Assembly (NCBI RefSeq): GCF_006539165.1
Contig: NZ_BJMM01000007.1
Location: forward strand, 1-64,000
Direction: 5' to 3'
DNA: 64,000 bases
DNA from: Streptomyces cacaoi
GTDB taxonomy: Bacteria; Actinomycetota; Actinomycetes; Streptomycetales; Streptomycetaceae
The notes under the pieces are model-generated. The model was not told the DNA's origin. It ran no database searches and was given only the letters and a program-made list of their open reading frames with translations. Below, in pieces: positions 8,435 to 17,144 of the stretch (positions are counted from its first letter, which is position 1; each line of letters starts with the position of its first letter). The position numbers were made by a program, and so were the translations under genes.

Positions 8435-9891
8435 CGGGCACCCGCAGGGGCGGAGTCGCCGGGGGCCGCACCGGCAGGGGCAGCACCGGCGCGTGGGCCC
8501 GACCGAGCACTCTCGTCCGTCAGTTCGCGGCGCAGCCGCAGGGCCTCCCGGGGCGCGTTCCAGGCCAGTACGGCGGTGGTGCGCCCGTGCTCCCGGTACC
8601 GGCCGGCGAACCGGTCGTCGCCCACCGTCCCGGTGTCCGGCTCGAACCGGGCGCCGGGGCCCGGCAGTCCGTACACGGTGAGCTTGTGCGGGCCCTGGTC
8701 CGTCCAGAAGAACGGCACGGAGGCCGGGTGTTCCCCGGCGCCCAGCAGATCGGCGGCGACGGCCCGGCCCTGCTCGGCTGCGCTCATCCGGTGCTCCAGC
8801 CGCCGATGCCGGCCCCGTCCCGGGTGGTACCAGGCGGCGACGTCGCCGGCGGCGTGGATGCCCGGGGCCGCCCGGCCGCCCGCGTCGCAGCGGACGCCGT
8901 CGGACAGATCGGGCCCGGTGCCGGCCAGCCACGCGGTGTCCGGCGCGGAGCCGACGGCGACCAGCAGCGTCCCGGCCGCCACCGCGGCGCCGTCGTCCAG
9001 CGTGACGGTGAGCCCGTCGCCGGGCCCGGCCTCGCGGACGGCGGCCACCCGCCGCCCGGTGCGCACCTCGGCGCCGGCCGCCCGGAGCCGGCCGCCGACG
9101 GCGGCGCCGACCCGTGCGCCGAGCACCGGCAGCACTTCCCGCTCCCGGCCGACGAGGGTGACGGCGCAGCCCAACGACAGCGCCGTCCAGGCCGCCTCGC
9201 AGCCGAGGAAACCGGCGCCGGCCACCACCAGCCGGTGGCCGGGTGTCAGCCGTCTGGCGAGGGCGCGGGCGTCGTCCAGCGTCCGCACCGTGCACACGTG
9301 CGGCACCCCGGCGGTGCCCGGCAGCGGGCGCGGGGCGACGCCGGTGGCCACCACGAGGTCGGTGTACGGCAGGACGCGGCCGTCGTCGAGCGTGACCGTG
9401 CGCGCGCCGGCATCGGCCGCCACGGCACGCCGGCCGGGTGTCCAGGCGATGTCCGCGGCGGCCAGTGCGGCGGACGAGGTGAGGTGCAGCCGCTCCTCGG
9501 GCAGCCCGCCGGCCAGGAACCGCTTGGTGAGCGGCGGCCGGTCGTAGGGCACATGCGGCTCGTCCCCGACGAGGGTCAACTCGCCGTCGTAGCCGCGCCG
9601 CCGCAGCTCCTCGGCCACCGTCAGACCGGCGACTCCCGCGCCGACGACGAGAATGCGGCGGCGCGGCGGGCGCACCCGGGGGCGCGCGCCACCGGAATCC
9701 GCCGGCGCGGGACCGCCCGGGGAGGCGGAGTCCGAGGAGACGGAGTCCGGGGACGGGGCGCCGGAGGGCGGGGCGTCCGGAAGCGGTGCGCCCGGGGACG
9801 GGGCGTCCGGGAGCGGGGCGTCCGAGGGCCCGGCTGCCGGGGAGGGCAGGGGCGGTTCGGGCAGTTCGGGCGGTACGGGTGGCAGGTTCAC
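8431..9891 (-). CDS. FAD-dependent ferredoxin reductase (BenA4/CamA-like)
   Basis: A 486-residue NAD(P)H:ferredoxin reductase feeding electrons to the P450. The start is the GTG overlapping the ferredoxin stop. About 70 residues of Pro/Ser/Ala-rich repeats come first. The FAD fold is marked by RRILVVGAGVAGLTVAEEL, the NAD fold by LVVAGAGFLGCEAAWTA, and the second FAD contact by GIHAAGDVAAW. The core matches the ~400-residue family length, so the leading low-complexity segment is an extra. It overlaps both neighbours by four bases, implying translational coupling. Confidence 0.9.
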   Translation of the reverse strand: MNLPPVPPELPEPPLPSPAAGPSDAPLPDAPSPGAPLPDAPPSGAPSPDSVSSDSASPGGPAPADSGGARPRVRPPRRRILVVGAGVAGLTVAEELRRRGYDGELTLVGDEPHVPYDRPPLTKRFLAGGLPEERLHLTSSAALAAADIAWTPGRRAVAADAGARTVTLDDGRVLPYTDLVVATGVAPRPLPGTAGVPHVCTVRTLDDARALARRLTPGHRLVVAGAGFLGCEAAWTALSLGCAVTLVGREREVLPVLGARVGAAVGGRLRAAGAEVRTGRRVAAVREAGPGDGLTVTLDDGAAVAAGTLLVAVGSAPDTAWLAGTGPDLSDGVRCDAGGRAAPGIHAAGDVAAWYHPGRGRHRRLEHRMSAAEQGRAVAADLLGAGEHPASVPFFWTDQGPHKLTVYGLPGPGARFEPDTGTVGDDRFAGRYREHGRTTAVLAWNAPREALRLRRELTDESARSGPRAGAAPAGAAPGDSAPAGAR

Positions 9892-10112
9892 CGTTCGGTT
9901 CCGGCCACCGTGATCGCCGCGGCCGGGCACACCCGGGCGGCCTCCTCGGCCGCCGCCCGGTGCTCCTCACCCGGACCGCCGGCCGCGCCCTCGGGCCCGT
10001 CCGTCAGGACGAAGGCGACGCCGTCCTCGTCCCGCTGGTCGAAGAGGTCGGGGCCGACGAGCACGCACTGCCCGGCGCCGACGCACCTGTCCTGGTCGAT
10101 GGTGATCCTCAT
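9888..10112 (-). CDS. 3Fe-4S ferredoxin of P450 type
   Basis: A 74-residue small iron-sulphur electron carrier. The cysteines in CVGAGQC near residue 11 and in VCPAAAI near residue 60 fit the CX5C...C pattern of the single-cluster ferredoxins that partner actinomycete P450s. The ATG overlaps the P450 stop (ATGA), and its own stop overlaps the reductase GTG. It carries electrons from the reductase to the P450 encoded immediately upstream. Confidence 0.93.
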   Translation of the reverse strand: MRITIDQDRCVGAGQCVLVGPDLFDQRDEDGVAFVLTDGPEGAAGGPGEEHRAAAEEAARVCPAAAITVAGTER

Positions 10113-11362
10113 CGTGCGTCCTCCTGCCAGGCGACGGAAAGGGAGCGGAAACCGTGGGCCCGCGAGCGCTGCTTGAGGTCGAAGTCCTCGGGCGCGTCCA
10201 GCAGTCGCAGCGAGGGCACCCGGGCGAAGAGCGTGCGGAAGTACAGCAGCAGTTCCATACGGGCCAGCGCCTGACCGAGGCACTGGTGGGTGCCGTAGCT
10301 GAAGGCGAGGTGCTGCTGTGCGGGGCGGGTGATGTCGAAGGTGTCGGGGTCGTCGAAGGCGTCGGCGTCGCGGTTCACGGCGGGCAGCGAGATGAGCACG
10401 CCCTCGCCGGCGCGGACGGTGTGGCCGCCGACGGTGACGTCCTCGGTGGCGGCGAACTGCCGCGGGTGGTGGGCTATCGACAGATAGCGCAGCAGTTCCT
10501 CGACGGCGTTGCGCTGGAGTTGTTCGTCCCCGGCCGTGAACAGGGCGCGCTGTTCGGGGTGGGTGAGGAAGAGCGCGGTGCCGAGGCCGATCATGTTGCC
10601 GGTCGTCTCGAACCCGGCGACGAGCAGCGTCATGGCGATGGTGACCATCTCGCGCTCGTCGATCTCGCCGGGCACCAGATAGGCGGTGGCCAGCCGGGAG
10701 AGGATGTCGTCCTGCGGGTCCCGGACCTTCTCGCGCACGAGCGCGGCCAGGTAGTCGCCCAGTTCGCCGAGCGCGGTGCGCACCTCGTCGGGCGAGGAGT
10801 CGCCGGCCAGAGCGCGGGCGGCGGCCCGCTGGAAGAAGCCGTGGTCGGCGTAGGGGACGCCGAGCAGCAGGCAGATGACGCGGGAGGGGATCGGCAGCGC
10901 GACGGTGGCGATGAGATCGGCCGAGCCGTCGTGGGCCAGCAGTTCGTCGAGGGCACCGTCGACGACGCCCTGGATCTCCGGGCGGAGGGCCGCGATCCGC
11001 TTGACCGTGAAGTCCCGGGTGAGGCGGCGGCGTTGGCGCAGATGCTCGGGGTCGTCGGTGCGGATGAGGCTCTCGGTGCGGTCGTCGCGCTGCTGGACGT
11101 CGCTGGGGCTCATCAGCGGGAAGCCGGGGGTGTCGAAGCGCGCGGAGAAGGCGGGCGAGCCGAGCACGGCGCGGGCGTCGGCGTACCGGGTGACGAGCCA
11201 CGGGCGCCCGCCCTCCAGGGCCTCGACGGCGGGCAGCCCGGGCTGTTCGCGCAGCCGCGCGAACTCGGGCGGCGGGCTGAAGGGGCAGGTCCGTTCGGTC
11301 GGGTAGCCGAGCGCGGGCGGCGGCGCGGCGCCGTCACCGGGTTCGGTGTCGGATGCGGGCAC
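10109..11362 (-). CDS. Cytochrome P450, first gene of a complete P450 operon
   Basis: A 417-residue soluble monooxygenase, the usual bacterial P450 length. The I-helix oxygen motif is AGFETTGNM, the ExxR motif lies in AVEELLRYL, and the haem loop FSYGTHQCLGQAL supplies the Cys ligand. I chose the GTG with GGAGA 3-7 bases upstream; longer open frame ahead of it has no ribosome site. It resembles the CYP105/CYP107 groups by general pattern only. Ferredoxin, reductase and exporter follow with 4-base overlaps. A MarR gene diverges upstream and is the likely regulator. Confidence 0.93.
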   Translation of the reverse strand: MPASDTEPGDGAAPPPALGYPTERTCPFSPPPEFARLREQPGLPAVEALEGGRPWLVTRYADARAVLGSPAFSARFDTPGFPLMSPSDVQQRDDRTESLIRTDDPEHLRQRRRLTRDFTVKRIAALRPEIQGVVDGALDELLAHDGSADLIATVALPIPSRVICLLLGVPYADHGFFQRAAARALAGDSSPDEVRTALGELGDYLAALVREKVRDPQDDILSRLATAYLVPGEIDEREMVTIAMTLLVAGFETTGNMIGLGTALFLTHPEQRALFTAGDEQLQRNAVEELLRYLSIAHHPRQFAATEDVTVGGHTVRAGEGVLISLPAVNRDADAFDDPDTFDITRPAQQHLAFSYGTHQCLGQALARMELLLYFRTLFARVPSLRLLDAPEDFDLKQRSRAHGFRSLSVAWQEDAR

Positions 11363-11742
11363 GGGTCTCCTCGTGTGCGGTGCGGACGGGAGCGGTTGCA
11401 CAGCGGATGCGCGACCGGGGCGCGGCGGATGTGCGGGCCGATGACGGCGGGCACCCCGGAACAGCTGATGTGCACGATGCAATGAATGTGCACGCTACAT
11501 TTCCTATGCATCACGCACAACCCCGGGGAGGGAGTCCGGCGGCGAAAATGGAAGACTCGGGGCACGACGGCCCAACGGCCCAACGGCACAGCAGGCCAAC
11601 GGCTCAGCGGGCCAACGGCACAGCGGGCCGGGAGCGCGGAAGCCGAGAACGCCGGAACGGCCGGGAAGCCGGGGAAGCCGGGAGAGCCCGGGGAAGCAGA
11701 GGAGAGACCGAGGAACATGGGGACGACGTGGAGAGCGGAGCC
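11363..11742. promoter_or_regulatory. P450/MarR divergent control region with repeats
   Basis: A 380-base gene-free stretch between divergent start codons. At 11468 and 11486 ATGTGCACG occurs twice with an 18-base period in an AT-rich pocket that also holds CTATGCATCA, so it is the likely operator and promoter zone. At about 11570-11625 GGCCAACGGCACAGCG recurs three to four times with small changes, followed by AAGCCGGGG-type repeats up to the MarR start. The second field is low-complexity and has no obvious role. Confidence 0.55.
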
Positions 11743-12261
11743 GTGAGTGACCAGCAGCGGGCACTGAACGACCTGGAGCGCGAACTGACCCTGCTCGCGC
11801 GGCACTACGTCTCCGCACGCAAACCCCGCGACGGCCAGACGCTGGACCGCTCGGCCTACGTCCTGCTCACCCGGCTCGAAGCCGACGAGCCGCTGACCCT
11901 CAAGCAGCTGGCCGAGACCTTCCGCGTCGACGTCTCCACCATCAACCGGCAGGTCGCCGCGATGCTCCGCAACGGCCTCGTGGAGCGCATCCCCGACCCG
12001 GAGGGCGGCATGGCCCGCAAGTTCCGGCCCACCCCGCACGGCCTGGAGCGGCTGGCGGCCGACCGGGACCACAGCCGGGCCGGCACCCGCCGCGTCGTCG
12101 CCGACTGGCCGGAGGACCACGTCGAGGAACTGGTCGCGCTGCTGTCCCGGTTCAACCGCAGCGTGGAGAACCTGGAGGGCGTCAGCTGGCCCCGCCCGGC
12201 CGACGGGCGGCCGTCCGGCGGCGGATCCGGAGGCCGGGCCACCGGCCAAGAGGGGGGCTAG
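11743..12261 (+). CDS. MarR-family transcriptional regulator
   Basis: A 172-residue winged-helix regulator. The recognition region is LTLKQLAETFRVDVSTINRQVAAML and the wing is GLVERIPDPEGGMARKFRPT. The C-terminus ends in a Gly/Ser-rich tail. The GTG at 11743 begins the conserved part; an in-frame GTG at 11728 behind GGGGA is an equally possible start. It is divergent from the P450 operon and most likely represses it until a small ligand binds (family knowledge plus position). Confidence 0.85.
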   Translation: MSDQQRALNDLERELTLLARHYVSARKPRDGQTLDRSAYVLLTRLEADEPLTLKQLAETFRVDVSTINRQVAAMLRNGLVERIPDPEGGMARKFRPTPHGLERLAADRDHSRAGTRRVVADWPEDHVEELVALLSRFNRSVENLEGVSWPRPADGRPSGGGSGGRATGQEGG

Positions 12262-12301
12262 CCCCCCTGCCCGCCGGAACCGGCGGCCGTACCGTGGCGG
12301 C

Positions 12302-12760
12302 ATGAGCGCGCGTGACCCGGAGCTGAAGCGGGACCCGGAGCTGAAGAAGGAACTCGACGCGTCCGTGCAGGCACGCAGGGAACTCGGCCCCGAGTACGAG
12401 GACGAGCTGGTCGACTCCTTCCTGGAGAAGGTGGAGCAGCGCCTGGAGTCCGTCGTCGACAAACGGGTCCGCCGGCAGATGGCCGAGCAGCAGATGGTCG
12501 TCGCGCGCGGCAGCACCCGCCCGCCCGCGCCGCCGGCCGGCTACGACGGACTCGGCGCCCGGCTGGGCCTGGCCATCACCTCGCTGGTCCTGGCCATCCC
12601 GCTGTCGGCCATCGCCGCCGTCAACGCGGGCATGACGGGGCTGTTCGCCTGCTGGGGCGGCATCGTCGCGGTCAACGCCCTCCAGGCCAGCCGCTCCTGG
12701 TTCGCCGGCCCCTCCGGCGGCCCTGCCGCACGGGAGCGGGGTTCCGGCGACTGGAACTGA
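12302..12760 (+). CDS. Small membrane protein with charged N-terminus, unknown role
   Basis: A 152-residue protein. About 75 charged residues, probably helical (ELKRDPELKKELD repeats, then a coiled-coil-like LEKVEQRLESVVDKRVRRQM), are followed by two hydrophobic helices near residues 85-130. It resembles conserved Streptomyces integral membrane proteins of unknown function. There is no ribosome site; TACCGT ends 6 bases before the ATG, which suggests a leaderless message. It is convergent with cystathionine beta-synthase across a strong hairpin. Confidence 0.8.
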   Translation: MSARDPELKRDPELKKELDASVQARRELGPEYEDELVDSFLEKVEQRLESVVDKRVRRQMAEQQMVVARGSTRPPAPPAGYDGLGARLGLAITSLVLAIPLSAIAAVNAGMTGLFACWGGIVAVNALQASRSWFAGPSGGPAARERGSGDWN

Positions 12761-12767
12761 CACCGCA

Positions 12768-12806
12768 CCGGGCCGGGCCCCGGAACGCGCCCGGGGCCCG
12801 GCCCGG
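12768..12806. terminator. Bidirectional hairpin between convergent genes
   Basis: A perfect 16-base G/C stem (arms 12768-12783 and 12791-12806) with a 7-base loop sits in the 50-base gap between convergent genes. There is no T tract, as is usual for Streptomyces terminators. Confidence 0.75.
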
Positions 12807-12810
12807 CCGG

Positions 12811-14199
12811 CTACTTGCCGCCCTGTGCCAGGAACGCCAGCAGGTCCTGCCGGCTGACGACGCCCGAGGGACGGCCCTCGACCTGGACGACCGCCGCGTC
12901 GGCCCCCTCCAGCACGGACATCAGATCCGAGACGGGCTCCCCCGCGCCGACGTGCGGCAGCGGCGCGCTCATGTGCTTGTCCAGCGCGTCGCCGAGGGAG
13001 GCCCGCTGGGCGAACAGCGCGTCCAGCAGCTCGCGTTCGACGACGGAGCCGATCACCTCGGCCGCCATCACATCCGGATGCCCGGCGCCCCGCTTGACCA
13101 CCGGCATCTGCGAGACGCCGTACTCGCGCAGCACCTCGACCGCCTCGCCGACGGTCTCCTCCGGGTGCATGTGCACCAGCGAGGGCATCGGCCCCTCCTT
13201 GAAGCGCAGCACGTCGCCGACGCGCGCGACGGCGGAGCCGCCCTCCTCCAGGAAGCCGTAGTCGTTCATCCACTCGTCGTTGAAGATCTTGCTCAGATAG
13301 CCGCGCCCGCTGTCCGGCAGCAGCACCACCACCACGTCGTCCGGCCCGAGTTCACGCGCCACCTCCAGCGCGCCGACGACCGCCATCCCGCACGAGCCGC
13401 CGACCAGCAGCCCCTCCTCCTTGGCCAGCCGCCGCGTCATCTGGAAGGAGTCCTTGTCGGAGACGGCCACGATCCGGTCGGCCACGCCCCGGTCGTACGC
13501 CTCCGGCCAGAAGTCCTCGCCCACGCCCTCGACGAGGTAGGGCCGGCCCGAACCGCCCGAGTACACCGAGCCCTCGGGGTCGGCGCCGACGACGCTGACC
13601 CGGCCGCCGCTGACCTCCTTGAGATAGCGGCCCGTTCCGCTGATGGTGCCGCCGGTGCCGATCCCCGCGACGAAGTGGGTGATGCGCCCGTCCGTCTGCT
13701 CCCACAGCTCGGGGCCCGTCGTCTCATAGTGCGAGCGGGGGTTGTCCGGGTTGCTGTACTGGTCGGGCTTCCAGGCGCCGGGGGTCTCGCGCACCAGCCG
13801 GTCGGAGACGTTGTAGTAGGAGTCCGGGTGCTCGGGATCCACGGCCGTCGGGCAGACGACGACCTCGGCGCCGTAGGCACGCAGCACATTGATCTTGTCC
13901 ATGGACACCTTGTCCGGGCACACGAACAGGCAGCGGTAGCCCTTCTGCTGCGCGACGATCGCCAGCCCCACACCGGTGTTGCCGGAGGTCGGCTCCACGA
14001 TCACACCGCCGGGGCGGAGCTCTCCGGAGCGCTCGGCGGCCTCGATCATCCGCAGGGCGATCCGGTCCTTCACCGAACCGCCCGGGTTGAAGTACTCCAC
14101 CTTGGCCAGAACCGTGGCCCGGATGCCGTCCGTCACGCTGTTCAGCTTGATCAGCGGGGTGTTGCCGACCAGCTCGATCATCGACTCGTGATACTGCAC
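12811..14199 (-). CDS. cbs: Cystathionine beta-synthase
   Basis: A 462-residue PLP enzyme joining homocysteine and serine in transsulfuration. The PLP lysine is in FNPGGSVKDR near residue 40, the phosphate loop is TSGNTGVG, and a second glycine loop is GIGTGGTISGTGRYL. The C-terminal ~120 residues are a pair of CBS domains, which regulate the enzyme by binding adenosyl ligands. GTG 14199 has GGAGA 6 bases upstream and gives the normal length. Cysteine synthase is the main alternative but lacks CBS domains. Confidence 0.93.
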   Translation of the reverse strand: MQYHESMIELVGNTPLIKLNSVTDGIRATVLAKVEYFNPGGSVKDRIALRMIEAAERSGELRPGGVIVEPTSGNTGVGLAIVAQQKGYRCLFVCPDKVSMDKINVLRAYGAEVVVCPTAVDPEHPDSYYNVSDRLVRETPGAWKPDQYSNPDNPRSHYETTGPELWEQTDGRITHFVAGIGTGGTISGTGRYLKEVSGGRVSVVGADPEGSVYSGGSGRPYLVEGVGEDFWPEAYDRGVADRIVAVSDKDSFQMTRRLAKEEGLLVGGSCGMAVVGALEVARELGPDDVVVVLLPDSGRGYLSKIFNDEWMNDYGFLEEGGSAVARVGDVLRFKEGPMPSLVHMHPEETVGEAVEVLREYGVSQMPVVKRGAGHPDVMAAEVIGSVVERELLDALFAQRASLGDALDKHMSAPLPHVGAGEPVSDLMSVLEGADAAVVQVEGRPSGVVSRQDLLAFLAQGGK

Positions 14200-14374
14200 C
14201 GTGGTCTCCGCGCGTCGTCGTGGGGGCCGCGTGGTTACGGCCCGGTGCCGCCACCATATTGGGCAACACGTGCACGCCGGGGGCGCGTTGCACACAGGGC
14301 CGGGCCGGGCACCACAGTCTTGAGGGCACGGACCGGATGCCCCGCTGCGACCCCCAGGAGGCGAAGACACCACA

Positions 14375-15448
14375 ATGCCGATGTCGAAGGCGTCGAGCGC
14401 CAGAGTGGCCCGGCGGATCGCGACCGCCGCCGCCTACGGAGGCGGCGGAGTCGGCCTGCTCGGCGGGGCGGCGATCGGCCTGCTCTTCACCGAGATCCAG
14501 CTCGCGAAACGCAAGGTCGGTGGCGCGGACGAACCACCGCACGCCGACGGGCTCTACGGCACCGCCTTCGCCCGTCCCGCGCCCGAACGCCCGCTGCGCC
14601 TGGCCCTGCTGGGCGATTCCACGGCCGCGGGCCAGGGCGTGCACCGGGCCCGGCAGACACCCGGCGCGCTGCTGGCCTCGGCGCTGGCGGCGATCGCCGA
14701 ACGGCCGGTGCGGCTGCGCAACGTGGCGGTGCCGGGCGCCCAGTCCGACGACCTGGAGCGCCAGGTCACGCTGCTGCTCGGCGAACAGCCGCCGGGAGAG
14801 GCGCCGGACGTCTGCGTGGTGATGATCGGCGCCAACGACGTCACCCACCGCATGCCCCCGGCCCGTTCGGTGCGCCATCTGTCCGACGCGGTGGCCCGGC
14901 TGCGCACCGCGGCCTGCGAGGTGGTGGTGTGCACCTGCCCCGACCTGGGCAGCGTCGAGCCCGTCGCACAGCCGCTGCGCTGGATCGCGCGGCGGCTGTC
15001 GCGTCAGCTGGCCGCGGCACAGACCATCGCCGTCGTCGAGGAGGGCGGCCGTACGGTCTCGCTGGGCGATCTGCTGGGCCCGGAGTTCTCCGCCAACCCG
15101 CGCGAGCTGTTCGGACCGGACAACTACCATCCCTCGGCCGAGGGTTACGCGACGGCGGCGATGGCCGTCCTGCCCACGGTGTGCGCGGCGCTGGGCCTGT
15201 GGCCGACGGAGGACGAACGCCCGGACGCCCGCCGCCGCGAGGGCATCCTGCCGGTGGCGCGCGCGGCGGCCGAGGCGGCGGCCGAGGGCGGCACGGAGGT
15301 CGCGGCGATCCGCGGCCCCTGGGCCCTGCTCAAGCACCGCCGCAGGCGCCGGCTGCCCCCGCCGGAGGACGGCGCCGACGGGCCCCGCGCGACGGACCGC
15401 AAACGCCGCCGCGGCGACGAGAAGCGCGAGCACACCCGGGGGCGGTGA
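14375..15448 (+). CDS. Membrane-anchored SGNH/GDSL esterase
   Basis: A 357-residue hydrolase. One N-terminal hydrophobic segment (residues ~15-40) anchors or exports it. The SGNH blocks are visible: ALLGDSTAAGQG (Ser nucleophile, block I), VPGAQSDDL (Gly block), IGANDVTH (Asn block) and DNYHPSAEGY (Asp/His block). The last ~70 residues are Arg/Lys-rich and cytosol-like. AGGAGG precedes the ATG by about 12 bases, and a second ATG lies 6 bases on. The gene is divergent from cbs. The substrate cannot be told from sequence. Confidence 0.9.
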   Translation: MPMSKASSARVARRIATAAAYGGGGVGLLGGAAIGLLFTEIQLAKRKVGGADEPPHADGLYGTAFARPAPERPLRLALLGDSTAAGQGVHRARQTPGALLASALAAIAERPVRLRNVAVPGAQSDDLERQVTLLLGEQPPGEAPDVCVVMIGANDVTHRMPPARSVRHLSDAVARLRTAACEVVVCTCPDLGSVEPVAQPLRWIARRLSRQLAAAQTIAVVEEGGRTVSLGDLLGPEFSANPRELFGPDNYHPSAEGYATAAMAVLPTVCAALGLWPTEDERPDARRREGILPVARAAAEAAAEGGTEVAAIRGPWALLKHRRRRRLPPPEDGADGPRATDRKRRRGDEKREHTRGR

Positions 15449-15478
15449 CCGGCCGGGACGGCCCGCTGCGGACCTGAC

Positions 15479-15490
15479 AAGCGTACGCTT
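15479..15490. promoter_or_regulatory. Perfect 12-base palindrome upstream of thiolase
   Basis: AAGCGTACGCTT is a perfect palindrome within TGACAAGCGTACGCTTAGAA, about 165 bases before the thiolase start and 30 bases after the esterase stop. Palindromes of this kind are typical TetR-family operators, and TetR regulators often control acyl-CoA genes in actinobacteria. No regulator gene is adjacent. Confidence 0.5.
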
Positions 15491-15653
15491 AGAAAGAGGC
15501 CCGCATCACACCCGCGGAACCGTGACCCGCTTGCTACGGGCGGGTAGCTTCCGCAGCGTACGCGGCATGGCACCGCGCACACCCCCGTTCGCGCTCGCCC
15601 CCGGTCCTCCGCGCCCGGCCGGCGAGGAGACACCGACCTCCCTTGGAGCCGTG

Positions 15654-16874
15654 ATGCCCGAAGCAGTGATCGTCTCTGCCGCCCGCTCCCCCATCGGACG
15701 CGCCGGCAAGGGCTCCCTGAAGGATGTGCGCCCCGACGACCTGACGGCCGGGATCGTCCGCGCCGCCCTCGACAAGGTCCCGGAGCTGGACCCCCGCGAC
15801 ATCGACGACCTGATGCTCGGCTGCGGCCTGCCCGGCGGTGAGCAGGGCCACAACCTCGGGCGCGTGGTGGCCGTCCAGCTCGGCATGGACCATCTGCCGG
15901 GCTGCACCATCACCCGCTACTGCTCCTCCTCCCTCCAGACGACGCGGATGGCGCTGCACGCGATCCGGGCCGGGGAGGGCGACGTGTTCGTCTCCGCCGG
16001 CGTCGAGTCCGTCTCCCGGCTGGCCAACGGCTCCTCCGACGGCATCCCCGGCACCCACAACCCCGTCTTCGCGGACGCCGAGGCCCGCACGGCGGCCCGC
16101 GCCGAGCAGGGCGGCGAGGGCTGGCAGGACCCGCGCGAGGCGGGGGAACTCCCGGACGTCTACATCGCCATGGGGCAGACGGCGGAGAACCTCGCGCGTC
16201 ACAAGGGCATCACCCGGCGTGAGATGGACGAGTTCGGCGTCCGCTCGCAGAACCGCGCCGAGCAGGCCATCGCGGACGGCTTCTGGGAGCGCGAGATCAC
16301 GCCCGTGACCACCCCCGACGGCACCGTCGTCAGCAAGGACGACGGGCCGCGGCCCGGTGTGACGCTGGAGGGCGTCGAGGGGCTCAAGCCGGTGTTCCGG
16401 CCGGACGGGCTGGTCACGGCGGGCAACTGCTGCCCGCTCAACGACGGTGCGGCGGCGCTGGTGATCATGTCCGACACGAAGGCACGCGAGCTGGGTGTGA
16501 CCCCGCTCGCCCGCATCGTCTCGACCGGCGTCTCCGCGCTCTCCCCCGAGATCATGGGCTACGGCCCCGTCGAGGCCAGCAACCAGGCGCTCGCCCGGGC
16601 AGGCATGTCGATCGGCGACATCGATCTGGTCGAGATCAACGAGGCGTTCGCCGCCCAGGTCATCCCCTCCTACCGGGACCTGGGCATCGACCTGGACAAG
16701 CTGAACGTCAACGGGGGCGCCATCGCCGTCGGCCACCCCTTCGGCATGACGGGCGCGCGCATCACCACGACGCTGCTCAACTCGCTCCAGTGGCACGACA
16801 AGCAGTTCGGCCTGGAGACCATGTGCGTGGGCGGCGGCCAGGGCATGGCCATGGTGCTCGAACGCCTCAGCTGA
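15654..16874 (+). CDS. Acetyl-CoA acyltransferase (thiolase)
   Basis: A 406-residue thiolase that condenses or cleaves acyl-CoA in fatty-acid or acetoacetyl metabolism. The nucleophilic Cys is in [10 protein letters not shown] near residue 89, the His loop is [11 protein letters not shown] and the second Cys is in CVGGGQG. The start [15 protein letters not shown] is the family start; the open frame ahead of it (from 15522) has no conserved sequence. GGAG lies just upstream and a GTG sits directly before the ATG. It stands alone between a palindrome and a hairpin terminator. Confidence 0.93.
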   Translation: MPEAVIVSAARSPIGRAGKGSLKDVRPDDLTAGIVRAALDKVPELDPRDIDDLMLGCGLPGGEQGHNLGRVVAVQLGMDHLPGCTITRYCSSSLQTTRMALHAIRAGEGDVFVSAGVESVSRLANGSSDGIPGTHNPVFADAEARTAARAEQGGEGWQDPREAGELPDVYIAMGQTAENLARHKGITRREMDEFGVRSQNRAEQAIADGFWEREITPVTTPDGTVVSKDDGPRPGVTLEGVEGLKPVFRPDGLVTAGNCCPLNDGAAALVIMSDTKARELGVTPLARIVSTGVSALSPEIMGYGPVEASNQALARAGMSIGDIDLVEINEAFAAQVIPSYRDLGIDLDKLNVNGGAIAVGHPFGMTGARITTTLLNSLQWHDKQFGLETMCVGGGQGMAMVLERLS

Positions 16875-16940
16875 GGCCGCACAGGCGCCCGCGCCGGGTG
16901 CGCCGGGGCGCCCGGATGCGATAACAAGGGCGAGACCGAA

Positions 16941-16975
16941 GCGGCCCCAGGATGTGACATACACCCTGGGGCCGC
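16941..16975 (+). terminator. Hairpin terminator of thiolase gene
   Basis: GCGGCCCCAGG pairs perfectly with CCTGGGGCCGC (11 bases, 13-base loop), 66 bases after the stop. A short T-containing stretch follows. Confidence 0.7.
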
Positions 16976-17144
16976 GGTTCCTGTGCAGGTCACAGCGGTG
17001 CGACGGAACGACGGTTCCTTTCCCACCTGTCCACTTCAGGGTGGTTTGCTCTAACGTCGAAGAGCGCCCGCGACAACGCTGTTGTAGGAATTCAGGGGGT
17101 CATCAGGGGTCAGGGGGACCGGAACAGGAATCGGGAGTACGTCA

